Numbered from the stretch's first letter, positions 11,101 through 26,755 are shown. The stretch is DNA of 64,000 bases from Desmodesmus armatus (GCA_007449985.2 VIIQ02000643.1:508907-572906), one strand, 5' to 3'. Numbers and translations are program-made. Notes: generated by a model not told the origin, from the letters alone.

Positions 11101-14100
11101 GGCAGGCGTCTATGAAGGTAAGCTGTGGTGCACGGCCGGACTGCAGTCCACTAAGTGGGGCGCTCTGCATTGGGAACATGTGTCTTGGGTGGTCCTGTGT
11201 TGTTCTGTTCAACGACAAGACAAGGATTGTGCCATTGTTTGTCAAGCAGACGGAGTGCATACACTCATGCATGCTGTGTGTTGTGTGTGGACAAGAGGGG
11301 GGGGGCTTCCACCAAGGCGTGAGGTGACACAAAGACTGCTGATGAGCATGGTGTGCACTTTGCAATACATGCATTCCCACATAAGTGCATCATGTTCCGT
11401 ACACACCCCTTGGTGTCACGCCATAGGGCATCACCCACCAGTCTGGCTTTGTGTGCAGTGGCATGCCTGAGGGTCTGATGGCAGTCACCCCCATCTCACC
11501 AGGGGTAAACTTGGTGCCCCCCTCTTTCCTGCCCCCAGAAACTAAACATGGCAAGTGTGGGTGTGGCTGCAGCTGCAGGTGCTTCCTGCATGTGTGACAT
11601 GCAAAAGCATGCATCACACTCTGCACATTCAACATAATCATGTGTCATCCATTCTGATTGGGACTTGTGGATTCCAACATCAGTCTGCTGCTGGTTCTGT
11701 TGCTGCCCTCATGCAGACCCAAGGCCAGTTGATGAGATGTACCGCAACACGGCCTGGTCCAACCCTGGCAAGCTGACCAAACCAGCCTCAAACCGCACCA
11801 CCGCACAGCTGGAGGGCTACCATGGGGTCGTTCTGAAGGAGCTGCTGCAGAGCGCCAACACCAGTTCGGAGCTGGCAACCACGCTGCTGACGCTGGCCAA
11901 CAAGTCCTACAACCTGGACAGAAAGGTACGCAATAGGTGGCTCAGCCCCTGCTCAAGGCTTGTGTTGCAGTGCCTCCCTATTCTGAGTAGGGCTGGAGGA
12001 GACTTTTCCAAGCCAACTGCTGACTAGCTGCATAACTGTTGGTGGTGGATGTGCAGGTGGTGGCTGGATTGGCGACCAACCATGGCACATATGACTTGGA
12101 CCGGCTGCAGCGCATCTCCGACAAGCTGCAGCAGCAGGGCGAGCCTGGCCTGACAGGTGTGCTTGGGCACTGCTAAGCATGATTGCACCTGCTGATAGTC
12201 AGGACGGCCCTTCTCCCACGTTACCAAATGCCATCCTGACTAGTTGCATTGGCTGTGCTAAGGATTAGCCGAGTCATGATAGTTGCAAGGTCGATACACC
12301 TATCATATCCCAAGACTGTGTGCAGCTATGAAGGCTACACCAGCAGCAAACAGGTGCACACTTGCTAGCCGTGTGTAGACAGCGCGGCTGTGCTGGAGAC
12401 CCAGCACCCACCATCACTGTGCCCGACCAACCATGCATATCGTGGCGGGAGGGGGGGGTGGACTAACACAGATGTGATGCAGGACAGGACGCTTGCATAG
12501 CTAGGGCACAGCCCCACAATGCCTCCCCAGTTTCCCCAGTAGCCTTGACACACCCTCTGACAGCGTACTTACCATTATAGTAACGGTTATTGAAGCCTGC
12601 TGCTGCTCTTGCTGCTGCTGCTGTTTGCTTCGCTCAATGTGTCTGCAGGAGTGGGCAGCAACCTGCTCGACCTGCATCGGAATGGCCGGCTCAGCATGCA
12701 GCTGCTGCTGGAGAAGCTGGAGGGTCTTGCAGTTGTGGAGGTGGATCCTGGCCTGCTGCCTGCCACGCAGGCGGACGCGGATGCAGCAGCAGAAGATGCT
12801 GACCCTGAGCAGCAGGATGAGGTCGCTGCTGTGCACTACAAGCATCAGCTGCAGGCAGGGCAGCAGGGCTTTGCAGGCAGCACAGTCCTCATGCCGACAG
12901 CCCCATGGGAGGCATCTACACAGGCCGCAACGCCCACCCTCACGCAGACGGCAGCGACCTCGGCAGCAGCAGCGGCAGCAGCGCCGGCTGGTGTGCCAGC
13001 CGGTGAAACAGACGTCGGTGCTGCTGCTGCTGCTGCTACTGCAGAGCTGCTTGCAGGTGCTGCTTTCAGCACTGCAGCAGATCTGGCAGAGGCCTTCGCT
13101 TTCCTGGAAGGTGGCGACACTGATATGCCTGACGCAGCAGAAGGCAGCGGTGGTGCCGCTGCGGGTGGTGCGCTGCTCACCACGCCTGGAGCTGCGGTCA
13201 GCAGTGGTGCTGCTGGTGTTCTGGGCGATCCAGCAGGCGCTGCTGCTGTGCAACCCCAGGTTGGTGTTGGGCATGGGCTGGCTAGTCTCGGCATCCCGTC
13301 AGCAGCAGCTGCAGTACAGGGCCGCAGGGGTGTCAAGCGCAGTGCACACAGCACCCGGGTTGCATCATTTGCTGAGCTGGTTCGGCCAGTGTCCGGGGAC
13401 AAAGAATGGATGGTGTTCAAGCGGCTGATCAGGGACTGTACAACACGTGCCGGCACCAACTTCCAGCGCCTAGGGGACCTGTGGGACGCAGAGATGGGAC
13501 TGGATCCAACCCTTACCCCCAAAAACACTGTGGTGCTGAAGGCAGCAGCACGGGAGCTTGCACAGTACTATGCACTCAGGTGTACTGTGCATGACATGCA
13601 GGTCGAGCCTGCTGCAGGAGGTGCTGGTGGTGCTGCTGCCACAAGTGCTGGAGTCTCGAACCTCACCAGCCAGGGTGCGAGGGCAGCAGCTGCTGCTGCT
13701 GCCAGACAGCCTCGGGGCAGGCCTTCAGCTGTGGGCTCAGCAGCGCTGGCTGCGCGGCAAACGCCGGCAGGTAGGGGCAGGCAGCCAGGCCAGCAAAACG
13801 GGAGTGCAGCAGCACTGCTGCCCCTCCGGCTAGGTGTACAGCACAGCTTTGGGCTGTTGGGGCTGCCAGTGGACTCATCGGTGTTGGGGCCAGCACTGCA
13901 GCCCCAGGCAGTGGCTGCTGTGGGACACGGCCCAGCCAACAACACACCGCTGGCTGTGGGCTTGACTGCACCTCTGGGCATCAACCCTCTCGCAGCTGCT
14001 GTGAGTCCCCAAGTGCTTGGTCTGGTCCAGCAACAGCAGCAAATGCAGCTGCAGGCAGCCCTGCTGCACAGCCTGAGAGGGGGGGTGCAGCAGGCACAAC

Positions 14101-14360
14101 CAAGTGCTGCTGCTCAGCTGGAGCTTGTACAGCAGCAGCTCAACCTGCAGCAGCCACAGGGGGCTGGGGTGCACCAGCACTTAGTGGCTACTCTGCAGGG
14201 ACAGGCACGGGCTTTGCAGCAGCAGCACGTCGCTGCCATGCTGCTTGAGCAGCGGCAGCATCACCAGAACGTGCTTGCTATGTTGCAGCAGCAGCGGCAG
14301 TCGGAACATGCTGCAGCACAGCAGCAGCAGCAGCACAGTGCTGCAGGCCAGCAGCAGTAA
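8146..14360 (+). CDS. Multi-exon DDE-transposase-like protein with CxxC zinc ribbon
   Basis: Nine exons join in phase with GT..AG introns: 8146-8193, 8313-8648, 8871-9949, 10230-10485, 10773-11117, 11717-11925, 12057-12156, 12649-14360 (the 8871 acceptor is the AG at 8869-8870). The model gives about 1361 residues if one base is added in a G run near 8474-8477, where the frame otherwise hits TGA. Order: zinc ribbon with CPRC (83-86) and CSIC (123-126); a 15-residue Ser/Ala repeat; a core with GDPSYKF (Asp463), FYMDD (Asp532), RGDNYHGLN (Asp554) and QLEGYH (Glu721), which I read as a candidate DDE RNase-H fold; then an Ala/Gln-rich tail with an FxRLGDLW segment and polyQ. An in-frame stop at 8107 supports the start. 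The nearest known types are DUF6729-type zinc-ribbon proteins and MULE-like transposases, but I cannot assign a superfamily. Confidence 0.68.
9248..9427 (+). repeat. 45-bp coding minisatellite, four units
   Basis: Four consecutive 45-bp units (9248, 9293, 9338, 9383) encode the 15-residue repeat A(E/K)(A/S)GSSNPxSAAAAA inside the DDE-like gene. Length is a multiple of three, so copy-number change keeps the frame. It forms a flexible low-complexity linker between the zinc-ribbon half and the catalytic-like core. Confidence 0.8.
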
Positions 14361-15388
14361 CAGCCCTTTATGCTGCCACACCAAAGTGTACATGCATGTC
14401 GATGCTCTGTGCACGGCAGGGGAGGTGGCCCCTCCTGCTGAGTGTGTGATTCGTGCGTGGAGAAGGGAAGTGTTGTGGTGAATGGAGGGGATGTGTGCTG
14501 AACCCTGGAGGGGGATTGTGCTGAGTGCCACAGTGTATCAGCACAGGGAGTGCATGTACACATACATGCATGTACACTGTGTGTGGGGGGGGGGGGCGTG
14601 CTGGGAGTGGGCACATGCGTTGCTTGGTTGTGTTTTTGGAGCGTGTGCCTCAAATAGGGTGTCTGGGCACAGCTGGTGCAAAGTTGCTGTATGCCTAGTG
14701 GGGCCATGTCATGTTGTCTGTTTCAGGCTTTTGCCACAGGCAGTTGTTGGTGTTTGCACTTGGTGGGCCATGATGTTGCATCTGCTTTGCTGTGCAGAAG
14801 CTCCACGTCGCAGGTATGAGCCTCTGTGGCTTCAGGGTTTCCATGGTCTTCTTCCAGCATTTTCCTGCTGCTACAGCAGCAGCAGTTGAAACATGCTGCA
14901 GCACAGCAGCAGCAGCAGCATTGCGCTGCAGGCAGCAGTAACAGCCCTTTAAGCTGCCACACCAAAGCGTACATGCATGTCAATGCTGTGTGCACGGCAG
15001 GGGAGGAGGCCCCTCCTGCTGAGTGTGTGATTCGTGCGTGGAGAAGGGAAGTGTTGTGGTGAATGGAGGGGATGTGTGCTGAACCCTGGAGGGGGATTGT
15101 GCTGAGTGCCACAGTGTATCAGCACAGGGAGTGCATGTACACATACATGCATGTGCACTGTGTCAAACACTTGTACTGTTGAGGGGGGGTGTGGGTGGTA
15201 GTGGTTTGGGGGGGCGGCGTGCTGGGAGTGGGCACATGCGTTGCTTGGTTGTGTTTTTGGAGCGTGTGCCCCAAATAGGGTGTCTGGGCACAGCTGGTGC
15301 AAAGTTGCTGTATGCCTAGTGGGGCCATGTCATGTTGTCTGTTTCAGGCTTTTGCCACAGGCAGTTGTTGGTGTTTGCACTTGGCGTC
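14295..15388 (+). repeat. Tandem duplication of the 3' end and downstream region of the DDE-like gene
   Basis: A segment of about 0.5 kb that includes the last CAG-rich codons, the stop and the region after it (about 14295-14765) recurs at about 14885-15388. Period is 581 bp near cagccctttat and 621 bp near catgttgtct, because the second copy has an extra ~40 bp with a G run. Identity is high apart from this. The second copy is only the gene's tail, so it is non-coding. Confidence 0.85.
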
Positions 15389-17295
15389 CCGTGGTGTTGC
15401 ATCTGCCGCAGTGCTTTGCTGTGCAGAGATTAATTATGCATGCACTTTGGGTCTTGTCAGTCAGGGGTGCTGGTGCTGCTTGAAAGCCCCTCACTGCAGT
15501 CAGCAGCAAATCCTCTGGGTCAGGCTTACAGTTGTGGCTTACAGTTGTGGCACTCCACAAGTTGTTCCGCAAGGCCTGCGCCAGGTGGTGGCTATCGATC
15601 ACGTTTGGCAGTAGTTGCTTGCCCTGATCACGTTTACTGTTTACAGTGTTCTACAGCCAAGTCGCAAGCGGTTGTTGATTTGACCGCGGACGTTGCAGCA
15701 TCGTGGGTATTGACTGGTTGTCGTTACACCTTGGCCCGCAAGGCATGCTTTTGTGATGTTTTCAATACCAAACGCGTGCTGTGTGCAGCACAGTTTGGTT
15801 TGTCGCGGCGTCCCCGTGACGGGGGCTTCGCCCCCGTCCGGGGGGGGGCCTTCGGCCCCCGTTGGGCCCCCTGCGGGGGCCCAGGAGGCCCCCGTTAGCC
15901 CCATTTCGCAATGTTGGGCCCCGTTAGACCTACCCAAGCCCGGTACCCAACAGGCAACAGGCTCTTTTAACTGTTAGAATGAGAGAAAATACAAATGATC
16001 AGCGACAGATTCAGGCTTAAAGATGCTTATACAGTCTCATATCGTTGGAAACACACAGCGGAGCACGGACAGAGAAGGAAATGAAGACAGCAGGAAATCG
16101 GAGCGGTCAACGCGTTTGCATCAAGCAAGCACAGCGCCAGCCTCTCTGCAAGAAAAAGCAATCATAAGTCAGTAAACAGTTGAATCAGCACAGTGGAACT
16201 GTAAAATATGCAAGTCTCACCGCGAGCATCGTTGACCGCGCCCTTAGAATCGCAATTCAGCAGCCAGACGCACGATGCATCCTCGTGAGATGTAAAAGAG
16301 GAGAGAACAAACCGGAACCCAAGGCCAGATGATGGGGGAAGACGAAAAGGCAGCAGGGGAAACAAGCGGCGTACACAGCACACGTTGACTGTTAAAGTTA
16401 GTTTAAAACGCATGTAAGGGGCCGCCACCCGAATGAAGTGCACGCGCGTCCACCGATGTGAATTACACTGAGAACATGGCTGTAGTAGCGTGCTTGCACG
16501 GGGCCTTGCAGTCCGACGTGGCAACAAACTGTAGTGGTCAGCACAGTATTGCATTGGGTACATACGCATAGTGACAGCACAGTGCGATTGGTGCGAATGA
16601 ACAAGCGCCATAACATTCAATAATGACGGGGCTGCTAGTGCTGGCCACGACACCTTGAAGGTGATGTCAAGGCTTGGATGTTATTTGGCAACATTCTAGG
16701 TTCAACAACATCCATTGCCAGCGCAGTGGATGCACGTTGTGCGAGCCAACTGCAGCCAACAAGGCAGCGGCAGACAGTGATATGGAAACACTGAATGACA
16801 CTCGTCCTGCAAGAGCTTCCAAGGCAGCTTGGTCGCGGTTGCATTGGCGCAGCACTAGACAGCGACATCGGTCGCCAGAGCAGCTTGTTGTGCAGATGCA
16901 CGCAATATCAAAATTGCGACTTAGCTGCAGCCAGCAAGGGGTAGTATGTTGTATGTATGTGTGCAACGAGGAGGTTTTATGTATGTATGCAATGAGTATG
17001 TGCCACCAAGTTGTATGAGTACGTTTAAGCTGGCCCCCAAGATGGACGATGGCGTTCAACAACCGAGCCTTGACTTCGCTTGTTTGAAACGTCAGTTGAA
17101 ACCTCAGCACCCTCAAATCTGCACGTAAACAGCCAAACGGGTATGTACAAGCTTGCATCGGCTTTGATTGAGTTTCAGGCCGGTCTCTTCGTTGCTTCCG
17201 CCCGTTGTATCGACAGTGTTCCTTCAGTGTTCCTTCCTCAGTCGTCCTCATCGACAGTGTTCCTTCCTCAGATCAGATCAGTACAGCCCCCAGCA
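14361..17295. other. Spacer between the two plus-strand genes
   Basis: This stretch holds the duplicated 3' region, a GC hairpin cluster (15818-15882) and then about 1.4 kb without recognised exons. The part near 16740-16870 shares words in the same order (gacagtg..atggaaac, then tcctgcaag-gctt, then ggttgca) with 35690-35810, which suggests an old dispersed repeat. Confidence 0.5.
15818..15882. repeat. Cluster of three GC-rich perfect hairpins with 3-base loops
   Basis: Three adjoining palindromes: 15818-15838 (9-bp arms, TTC loop), 15844-15860 (7-bp arms, TTC loop) and 15864-15882 (8-bp arms, TGC loop). Arms are almost pure G/C. Short palindromes of this sort are known to multiply in organelle genomes of volvocalean algae. 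Their presence here could mean an organelle-derived fragment or a nuclear counterpart; both readings are inference. Confidence 0.7.
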
Positions 17296-20003
<2,708 letters not shown>

Positions 20004-20753
20004 GTGGCGTGGCAGGGTCTTTGCTGTAGTTGGTGAGGGGGCCCCACGTTGAGGGCTGACGACACCAAGTGCAGGGATGCCTCGATCTCAAGTGTTGGTT
20101 GATCCACTGCTTGGCAGTGTCAGGACTGATTCCGGCTGCTGCCCAATGGATGGGCTGTTGGAGTTGTTGTTAGTGCTGAGAGTAGCTTGAGCAGCAGTGG
20201 GTGATTGTGCCACATGAGATGGCCACTTGTCCAGTGGTCAAAAGGGCATGACAGTTGTGTCATGTGCCTGTTGAGTCTCTGACCGTGCGAGGGTCATGTG
20301 CCGGGGTGCGTGCCTGGTAGGGCATGCCTAAATTCCATTCTTGTAGGGAGAGTGTATGCTGTTGGAGTCAAGCAGCTCAGGAGGGGGCAGAAATCCCTTG
20401 GGGGCAGAAATCATAGAGTGTAAACCTTTGAGAACCTTTGAGAACCTTTTGAGAACCTAGTACAAGAGAAGCAGTTATATCCATAGCAGGAGCAGACATC
20501 AGAAGCTCACGGCCCCATGCGATGGTGTTCACGCAGGTATCCAGCATCAGCAGCAGCCAGCTTCACATGCAGCACTGACGGCAGATTGCATGCACAGCAG
20601 CTTGCAACCATACTGTCTGTGACGTACAATCAGCACCTTTCTGTCATGGTGTCAATGCAAGACACTGAACATACCATAGATTACAGCATCACACACAAAA
20701 GTTGTGTGTTTGCAAGGAGGCGGCCAGCAGTAGAACAGCTTGCACTCCGCGGC
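20004..20753. other. Spacer with a 10-bp tandem repeat
   Basis: This is 3' flank of the zinc-binding gene. It holds two close copies of gggggcagaaatc (about 20386 and 20400) and then three units of tttgagaacc (about 20425-20458). A TGTAA at about 20420 is a candidate polyadenylation signal. No exon is recognised. Confidence 0.55.
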
Positions 20754-21284
20754 GAGGCGTATCTGAAGCATTGCAAGCTGCGGCCTGCAACCGCCACAAA
20801 CAGCCAGCACCGCCCCTGAGGGCTCTGAGAACCCCACAACCCTACTCCATGGCCCCTATGACACAAACATTGTAGGGGGGTGCATCCTCAGAAACCCGCT
20901 GGCGTGGCCGCAATGCTGCTAGCAATGCTTGCAAGCAAAGGGTGGTGTGTGGGGGGAGGTGGAGGGGGGGGGGGGGGGGTAAATGGCCTGTCCCTTGATG
21001 CCTGGCTCCTCAAATGTGACATGTGGCCTTCAGTTTGAGCCTGTAGGTACTTGTTGGCAGTGGCGCGCTGTGCTGAGCATTGCGTCATGGCCTCGCAAGG
21101 GGGGTTTTGATGCCCCAAAACAAGGGATTTTGAGTTTTTGGGGCGATGTGAGTTGAAAACAGGCTGCTTATGCTGTGGGAATCACTGCCAGAGTCTCCTA
21201 TGGTACCAAATCCATTGCCTAAGGCTTGTTTGGTCCCCTGTACAGGCAGCGCTACCTGTCGCTTGTCGCCAAGTGGTGTGACAT
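20754..21284. repeat. Direct repeat R, copy 1 (~530 bp)
   Basis: First of four nearly identical direct repeats starting gaggcgtatctgaagc. The unit contains a variable poly-G tract and ends in gtcgccaagtggtgtgacat. Copies 1 and 2 lie in tandem at the left of duplication block A. Confidence 0.9.
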
Positions 21285-21715
21285 GAGGCGTATCTGAAGC
21301 ATTGCAAGCTGCGGCCTGCAACCGCCACAAACAGCCAGCACCGCCCCTGAGGGCTCTGAGAACCCCACAACCCTACTCCATGGCCCCTATGACACAAACA
21401 TTGTAGGGGGGTGCATCCTCAGAAACCCGCTGGCGTGGCCGCAATGCTGCTAGCAATGCTTGCAAGCAAAGGGTGGTGTGTGTGTGTGTGTGGGGGGGGG
21501 GGGTTGGGGGGGGGGGGGGGGGGGTGGAGGGGGGGGGGGTAAATGGCCTGTCCCTTGATGCCTGGCTCCTCAAATGTGACATGTGGCCTTCAGTTTGAGC
21601 CTGTAGGTACTTGTTGGCTGTGGCGCGCTGTGCTGAGCATTGCGTCATGGCCTCGCAAGGGGGGTTTTGATGCCCCAAAACAAGGGATTTTGAGTTTTTG
21701 GGGCGATGTGAGTTA
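21285..21715. repeat. Direct repeat R, copy 2 (truncated) plus partial third unit
   Basis: Starts like copy 1 but has a longer TG/poly-G tract and diverges after gggcgatgtgagtt. It is followed by about 100 bp that repeat the inner taaatggcctgtccc segment once more (to about 21826), after which the sequence passes into the 3' flank of the KDZ gene copy. Confidence 0.88.
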
Positions 21716-22564
21716 TGGTTGAAAACAGGGTAAATGGCCTGTCCCTTGATGCCTGGCTCCTCAAATGTGACATGTGGCCTTCAGTTTGAGCCTGTAGGTA
21801 CTTGTTGGCAGTGGCGCGCTGTGCTGGACACTTTCAAACAGCCAACATGCCACTGCTACCAACCAATCGTATGAAACTCATCAGCACCAGAGGGGCTTAC
21901 TTGACAGAGACCTGCTTGGCAGCTGCAAACAATGACTAGGCGCTGAGACAGATAAATAATGCTGGATTTGGTCAAAAGCTGTTGTGTGCTGAACATCTAC
22001 CTGTTGGACTGTAGGAGGCTGTAGAAAGCTGGGTTTCCCGTGCTTGCTTTGAACAAGTTGCCCAGTCAGCGTGACTTGCCCTTTGCATGTGCAAGTCACC
22101 CGCAACCCCGGCGATTGACTCAACTGATTTGCCCTCTTCACTGAGTGTGCCACAAGACTCATGAGCCCCTCCTTGCACATGCTGAGACTCCAACAACGTT
22201 GCTGCCACCCTTGCCCATGCACCAGGGTGGTACACGGTGGCACCCCCCGCGCTACAAAACTTGAATTGAATCAGTGTGCTACCATAGTGCAGCACTACAA
22301 TGATGATACTCTGCTAAAATGCAGCAGCAGCAGCACCAAGCTGCACTGCTCAATGACAACCCCGTAATCACCTCCCTGCACAGGTCAAACAACCATATCT
22401 TCTGCCGCGCATGCGGCCGAACAAGCTTGCTGACTGGGGCGCAGGCAGCACCACACCTGCTGCCTACCACAAAGTGCGCGGCATAGACAGCGCGGGATGC
22501 ATGCTGCCTTGCGGCAGCATTGCACACCCAACAGTACAGCAGACGATGCAGCAGCAAGCTGCGC

Positions 22565-25500
22565 TCAACCCTGCCGGCGCTCATCCCTGATGGCCTGCTG
22601 TGTTGCCCGTGCTGCCGTCAGCTGCCGACGCACTGCATGCAGGCCAGACCGAGTCAACGCCAACAATCCCTCATGTAGAGCCTGGTCCCCAGCCTGTGCA
22701 GGCTGCACCCAGCTTGTATACACACCGCTGCCACTGTCCCTAAGCTGCGCTTCTTGCTGCTCATAATACATCACCAGGCTGTCTGCATCACCCTTGATCT
22801 TGATCTTGTGCTCTTGTGCCCGCAGCAGGCCATTGTATGCCGCCCAGTACTTCAGCTTGTCCTTAAACAGCCGCACACCTGCAACAGTACAGCACCAAAG
22901 TACTACTCAACGGTTGACGGGCGCATGGCCAAGGCCTGCACTCAGCTTCATTGAAACCTGCATCATCCCAGCATGCGTACCTTAGCCAAGGGGTTCTGAC
23001 TGATAACGGTAGTTAATTAGGTCTTGGTTTAGTAGCTTATTTTCAGTATTGTATATAGATTTCAGCATAGCTCTATGCCTGTGCCTGAGCGCTTTCACCA
23101 CCACACTAGCCTTGAGATCTCAACCAACCGTTGACACAGCCCCTCAAGCATCATGTTGTGTCACAACCTGCTCACCTGTTGCATCCTCAGGAATGCCCCT
23201 GAAGGCCCAAGGGAAGTCTCCAGCCACCACTTGCTCGGCCGTGATGTCATCTGGCCTGTTGTTGCTGCCCTGTGCCCTGATGCAGTTGTACTTGTCGACC
23301 AGCTGCTTGATGCGCGCTTTGTGGTCGCCCATACGGTCCTGCACCGCCTTGCGCTCTTTGGGGGTCAGCAGTGCTGACCCCTTGTCAGGTTGACCTGCAG
23401 CACAACAATGGCTACTGAGTGATGCCAGCTTACAGAGCAGGGGTGCAACAACCCAGAGACTGCACAGAGGAAAGGAACTGACTAGTTCAGTTCTGCTCTG
23501 TCATGTTGAATATAGCTAGCACGCAAAACTGACATATGTTGGCACGGGTTACATGATGTTGTCCCCCCCCCTGCCCCCCAGTCGCATAGTCTCACCTTTG
23601 AGCTTGTACATCTGCTTCTGCACCATCAGGTACGTAGCCTCCATAGCATCCTCGTAGTCACAGCACTGGTACTCTGCCAGCTCCTGCAACCACTGCTGCA
23701 CCCCCACACCACCGTTGCCTGTGGCCGCCCAGAGGTGTAGCTTGTTGTGCATTGCAGCAACCTGCTGCGCAAATGTTAACACCCTGGATGCTGTTCCACC
23801 TGCTGAGCCAACCCCCTGCAAACCGCCCACCTGCCGCTGCAGTGACTGGATGTCCAGCAAAAGATCAGCTGCCAGTTGAGCCATGGAAGGCAAGGGCTGC
23901 TGCTGCTGCTGCTGACCTTGTTGCCCCTGCCCAGCTGGCTGTGTGGAGGGGCCTGGTTGTGCGCTGCTGCCATGCACTGCACCCCAGCTGGCGCAGGGCT
24001 CCAAGCGCTGCCTGAGATTCTGCAGACTGCAAACAGCACACGCTACGGAGGGTACTGGAGTGCATGGCTGACGTGGCAGGCGTGATGTCCTGGACCTGCT
24101 GCTGTGTCACTACCAACTGGGTGGGCAGCTCCGCAACCAGGCGGGCCACTTTTACATCACCAGCAGCGCGCTTGAGGCCGATGTTCTCCACCACCTTGGC
24201 AATCCAGGCATACCACTTGCACACCAGGTCTCCAAAGAAGAAGCGCCCTCTGAGCTGGGACAGCACTGCGTGCAGCGCATGATAGCAGTGCATGCAGACA
24301 AACGCTGTGCATACCACAACACGATGTGAGCCCAACACACCCAAGGGCCATGTCGTGACTGTACACCCAAAGAGAGTTTGTTGTACTGCTGCTATCTGCG
24401 CGATAGCCTAGTGATTTCAAAGTGATGGGGAAAAATCGGTGATGCTGCATGGGATGCACAAATAAAACCCAGACAGCAGAATGAGCCTAGCAAAAACAAC
24501 ACGACGCGCAACTGTGCTCACCAGCCAGCATCAGGTAGGCATAGCCGTACCGCTCGTGGCCGTAGGCAGCGGGCATTGTGGCCATGCTGAGCAGGACCAG
24601 GTGCGGGCACCCCAGCAGGAACCGCCCTGTGACCCGCTTATTGTCGGCGCGCCCCTTGCGGTCACCGGCTGCATGGTAGCTGCTGTTGCCACACAGCTTG
24701 TCTTGCTTGACGCGGTCGCTGCAGGCGTCCACAAGGTCCATCACACCTCGGTCGTGCCTGATGCAAGTACAGGTCAGCACACAGGCTCAGGGCCACACAG
24801 GCTTGTGCGGACCAAGTGGCCTTCCGTCGCATGCAGCTATGCAAGAAGCCGGACTGCAGCCATTGCCGGATCTGAGAGCACAAAGACGCACGTGTCAACA
24901 CTCTCGCACATTGCGGTATGATGAGGCAACCATCTCAACAATACTGCACTGCTGGCTGCACAGCAGTGCCCCACATTGGGCACCCTAGGCCTAGAGACGG
25001 CACATCCCACCTGTCAGGCACCGCCAGGCTGCCTGGAACGCCCTCATATCTGCTCCTGTAGTTGTTCTGCTGCAGGTCCAACACGTCCAGTTTGAGGTTG
25101 CCGTCGGCATGGGCGCAGTGCAGGTGTGTGCCCCCACAGCACACAGGGCACTCCTCCTGCTTGACACCACAGCACCGCTCCAGGTGATGCTGCAGCTCCC
25201 GGAACACTGTGTAGCCACTGCTCAAAGCCTCATGGTCAATGCTCGCACCTGTAAGGCAAAGGGGGGGGGGATGCAGCGAGTGCGCCTGTGAGATATCTGT
25301 GGTAGTCTCCGGTGCGTCAACCGACAACAAAGCTGTTATAAAACGCTGACCTGTGTTGGACACTTGTGCGCGCGTTTGCCGACAGCATCAAGCCATTGAA
25401 GGTTCAAGAATGGTGGTGGAGGGCAGGGCGGGCGACAATGCAAAGCTCAATTCAGCCATGCAGTTGGTCAACAGACATGGGATGTTCTGGCAGCCCACCT

Positions 25501-26755
25501 GGTTGTAAACACGGGCACCAACTGCATCCAGAGCCTTGGCACGACTCTCCCACCCTGTCGGGCGCTGAAGCAGCAGCTCTTGCCGAATGCGGGTGACCTC
25601 ACGCAGCTCCAAGAACGTCTGGTTGTTGGAGTGCAGGCTGTGAGGGTACAGCCTCAACTGCAGCAAGTCCGCCCATGACTGCCACTTCTCCTTCCCACAG
25701 CCGCTGCAGATGTAGAGGGCCTTGACAAAATCAAGGCGGCCTGCAGCACATGCATGCAGCAAAGGAGGGCAGCAACATCATGGAACACAGTCAAACGCAA
25801 GGCAGCTGACTGTGCACACGGGCAGCCACAAGGGTGGGATGGTGAGGTTAGCTGCAGCTCAGCTGCCAAGGATTGCTACAACTCCTGCATCCATTGGCAC
25901 CGGCTGCCATACGGTTCTCTTTCACCAGCCCAAAGCCTGTCTTCCATACGCACCATAGCCTGTGATGACGATAAGCTTCTTCTGCTTGTCCTTGTCATAT
26001 GTAGCGGGAGCCAACGTCCAGCCCCCGCTGCCACAACTGCATGGACCTGGTGGCGTGTTATAGCACCTCGGGAGATCCACCCAGTCCTCCTGCTGTGGGT
26101 CATACTGCAGCTGAGTGGGCCTCAGCGGCTGCCTGAACCCATTCAGCAGGCTCTCGCGTTCATGGGTGTGCGCCCAGCTGTGCTGCTGCTGGTCGTGTGC
26201 TTCACACAGCAGCAGCCCACCCTGCTGGCAGCTGCAGCACCTGACTGTTGCCACTGCTGAACAGCCTGTGTGCTGGCACTGCAGACCTGCTGGCACTGCC
26301 TGTGCTTTCACCAAGGCTTCCAGCAACTCAGCCACTTGTGCCTGCTTGAGGCCCTCTGGGTCCTGCTCACGAAGGCGCTCCTCTGCAGGCAGTCAAGGTG
26401 AAGCAGTGGCGACGAAGCACTTAGTGATCGCCTTGGTGTTGATTGCTGAGAGCGAAGCCAGCACTGCTCAGGTGATGCGGCAGCATTGACCACAACACCT
26501 ACCTCTGAACCTGCTGTCAAGCTCTGCCACCATGCCAACCTCATCTGCAGACAGCTGCTGCAGGTTTTGCTCAAAGGTGCTGTTAGGGTGTGCACCGTGC
26601 TGCTGCTGCTGTTGCTGCGATGGCCCGTCCCTTGCCCAGCTGCCTGCTGTGGGAGTGTCGGACCCCTGTGCTCCTGGTGCTGCCGTTCCTGCTGCTACAA
26701 CTCCATTCTCTAAGTCGAGCCTTGTTGCTGGCCAGCTCCTGCCGCAGCTTGTCGC
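22565..26755 (-). pseudogene. KDZ transposase, truncated copy A
   Basis: This copy holds the last three exons (equivalents of 28574-28887, 29185-29403 and 29605-30035 in copy B), then lost everything between there and the middle of exon 6. It keeps exons 5 to 2 and part of exon 1. Exons 7-10, including the third catalytic acidic residue of the KDZ core, are gone. The 5' end is cut off in exon 1 so the initiator and basic N-terminus are missing, and exon 1 has a further indel near 26700 relative to copy B. It cannot encode an active enzyme but might still act as a substrate or give rise to antisense or small RNA. Confidence 0.85.

Noticed and set aside
12845..13528. Minus-strand Ala/Pro-rich frame of 227 residues
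   Set aside because: Shadow of the Ala-rich tail in the last exon of the DDE-like gene.
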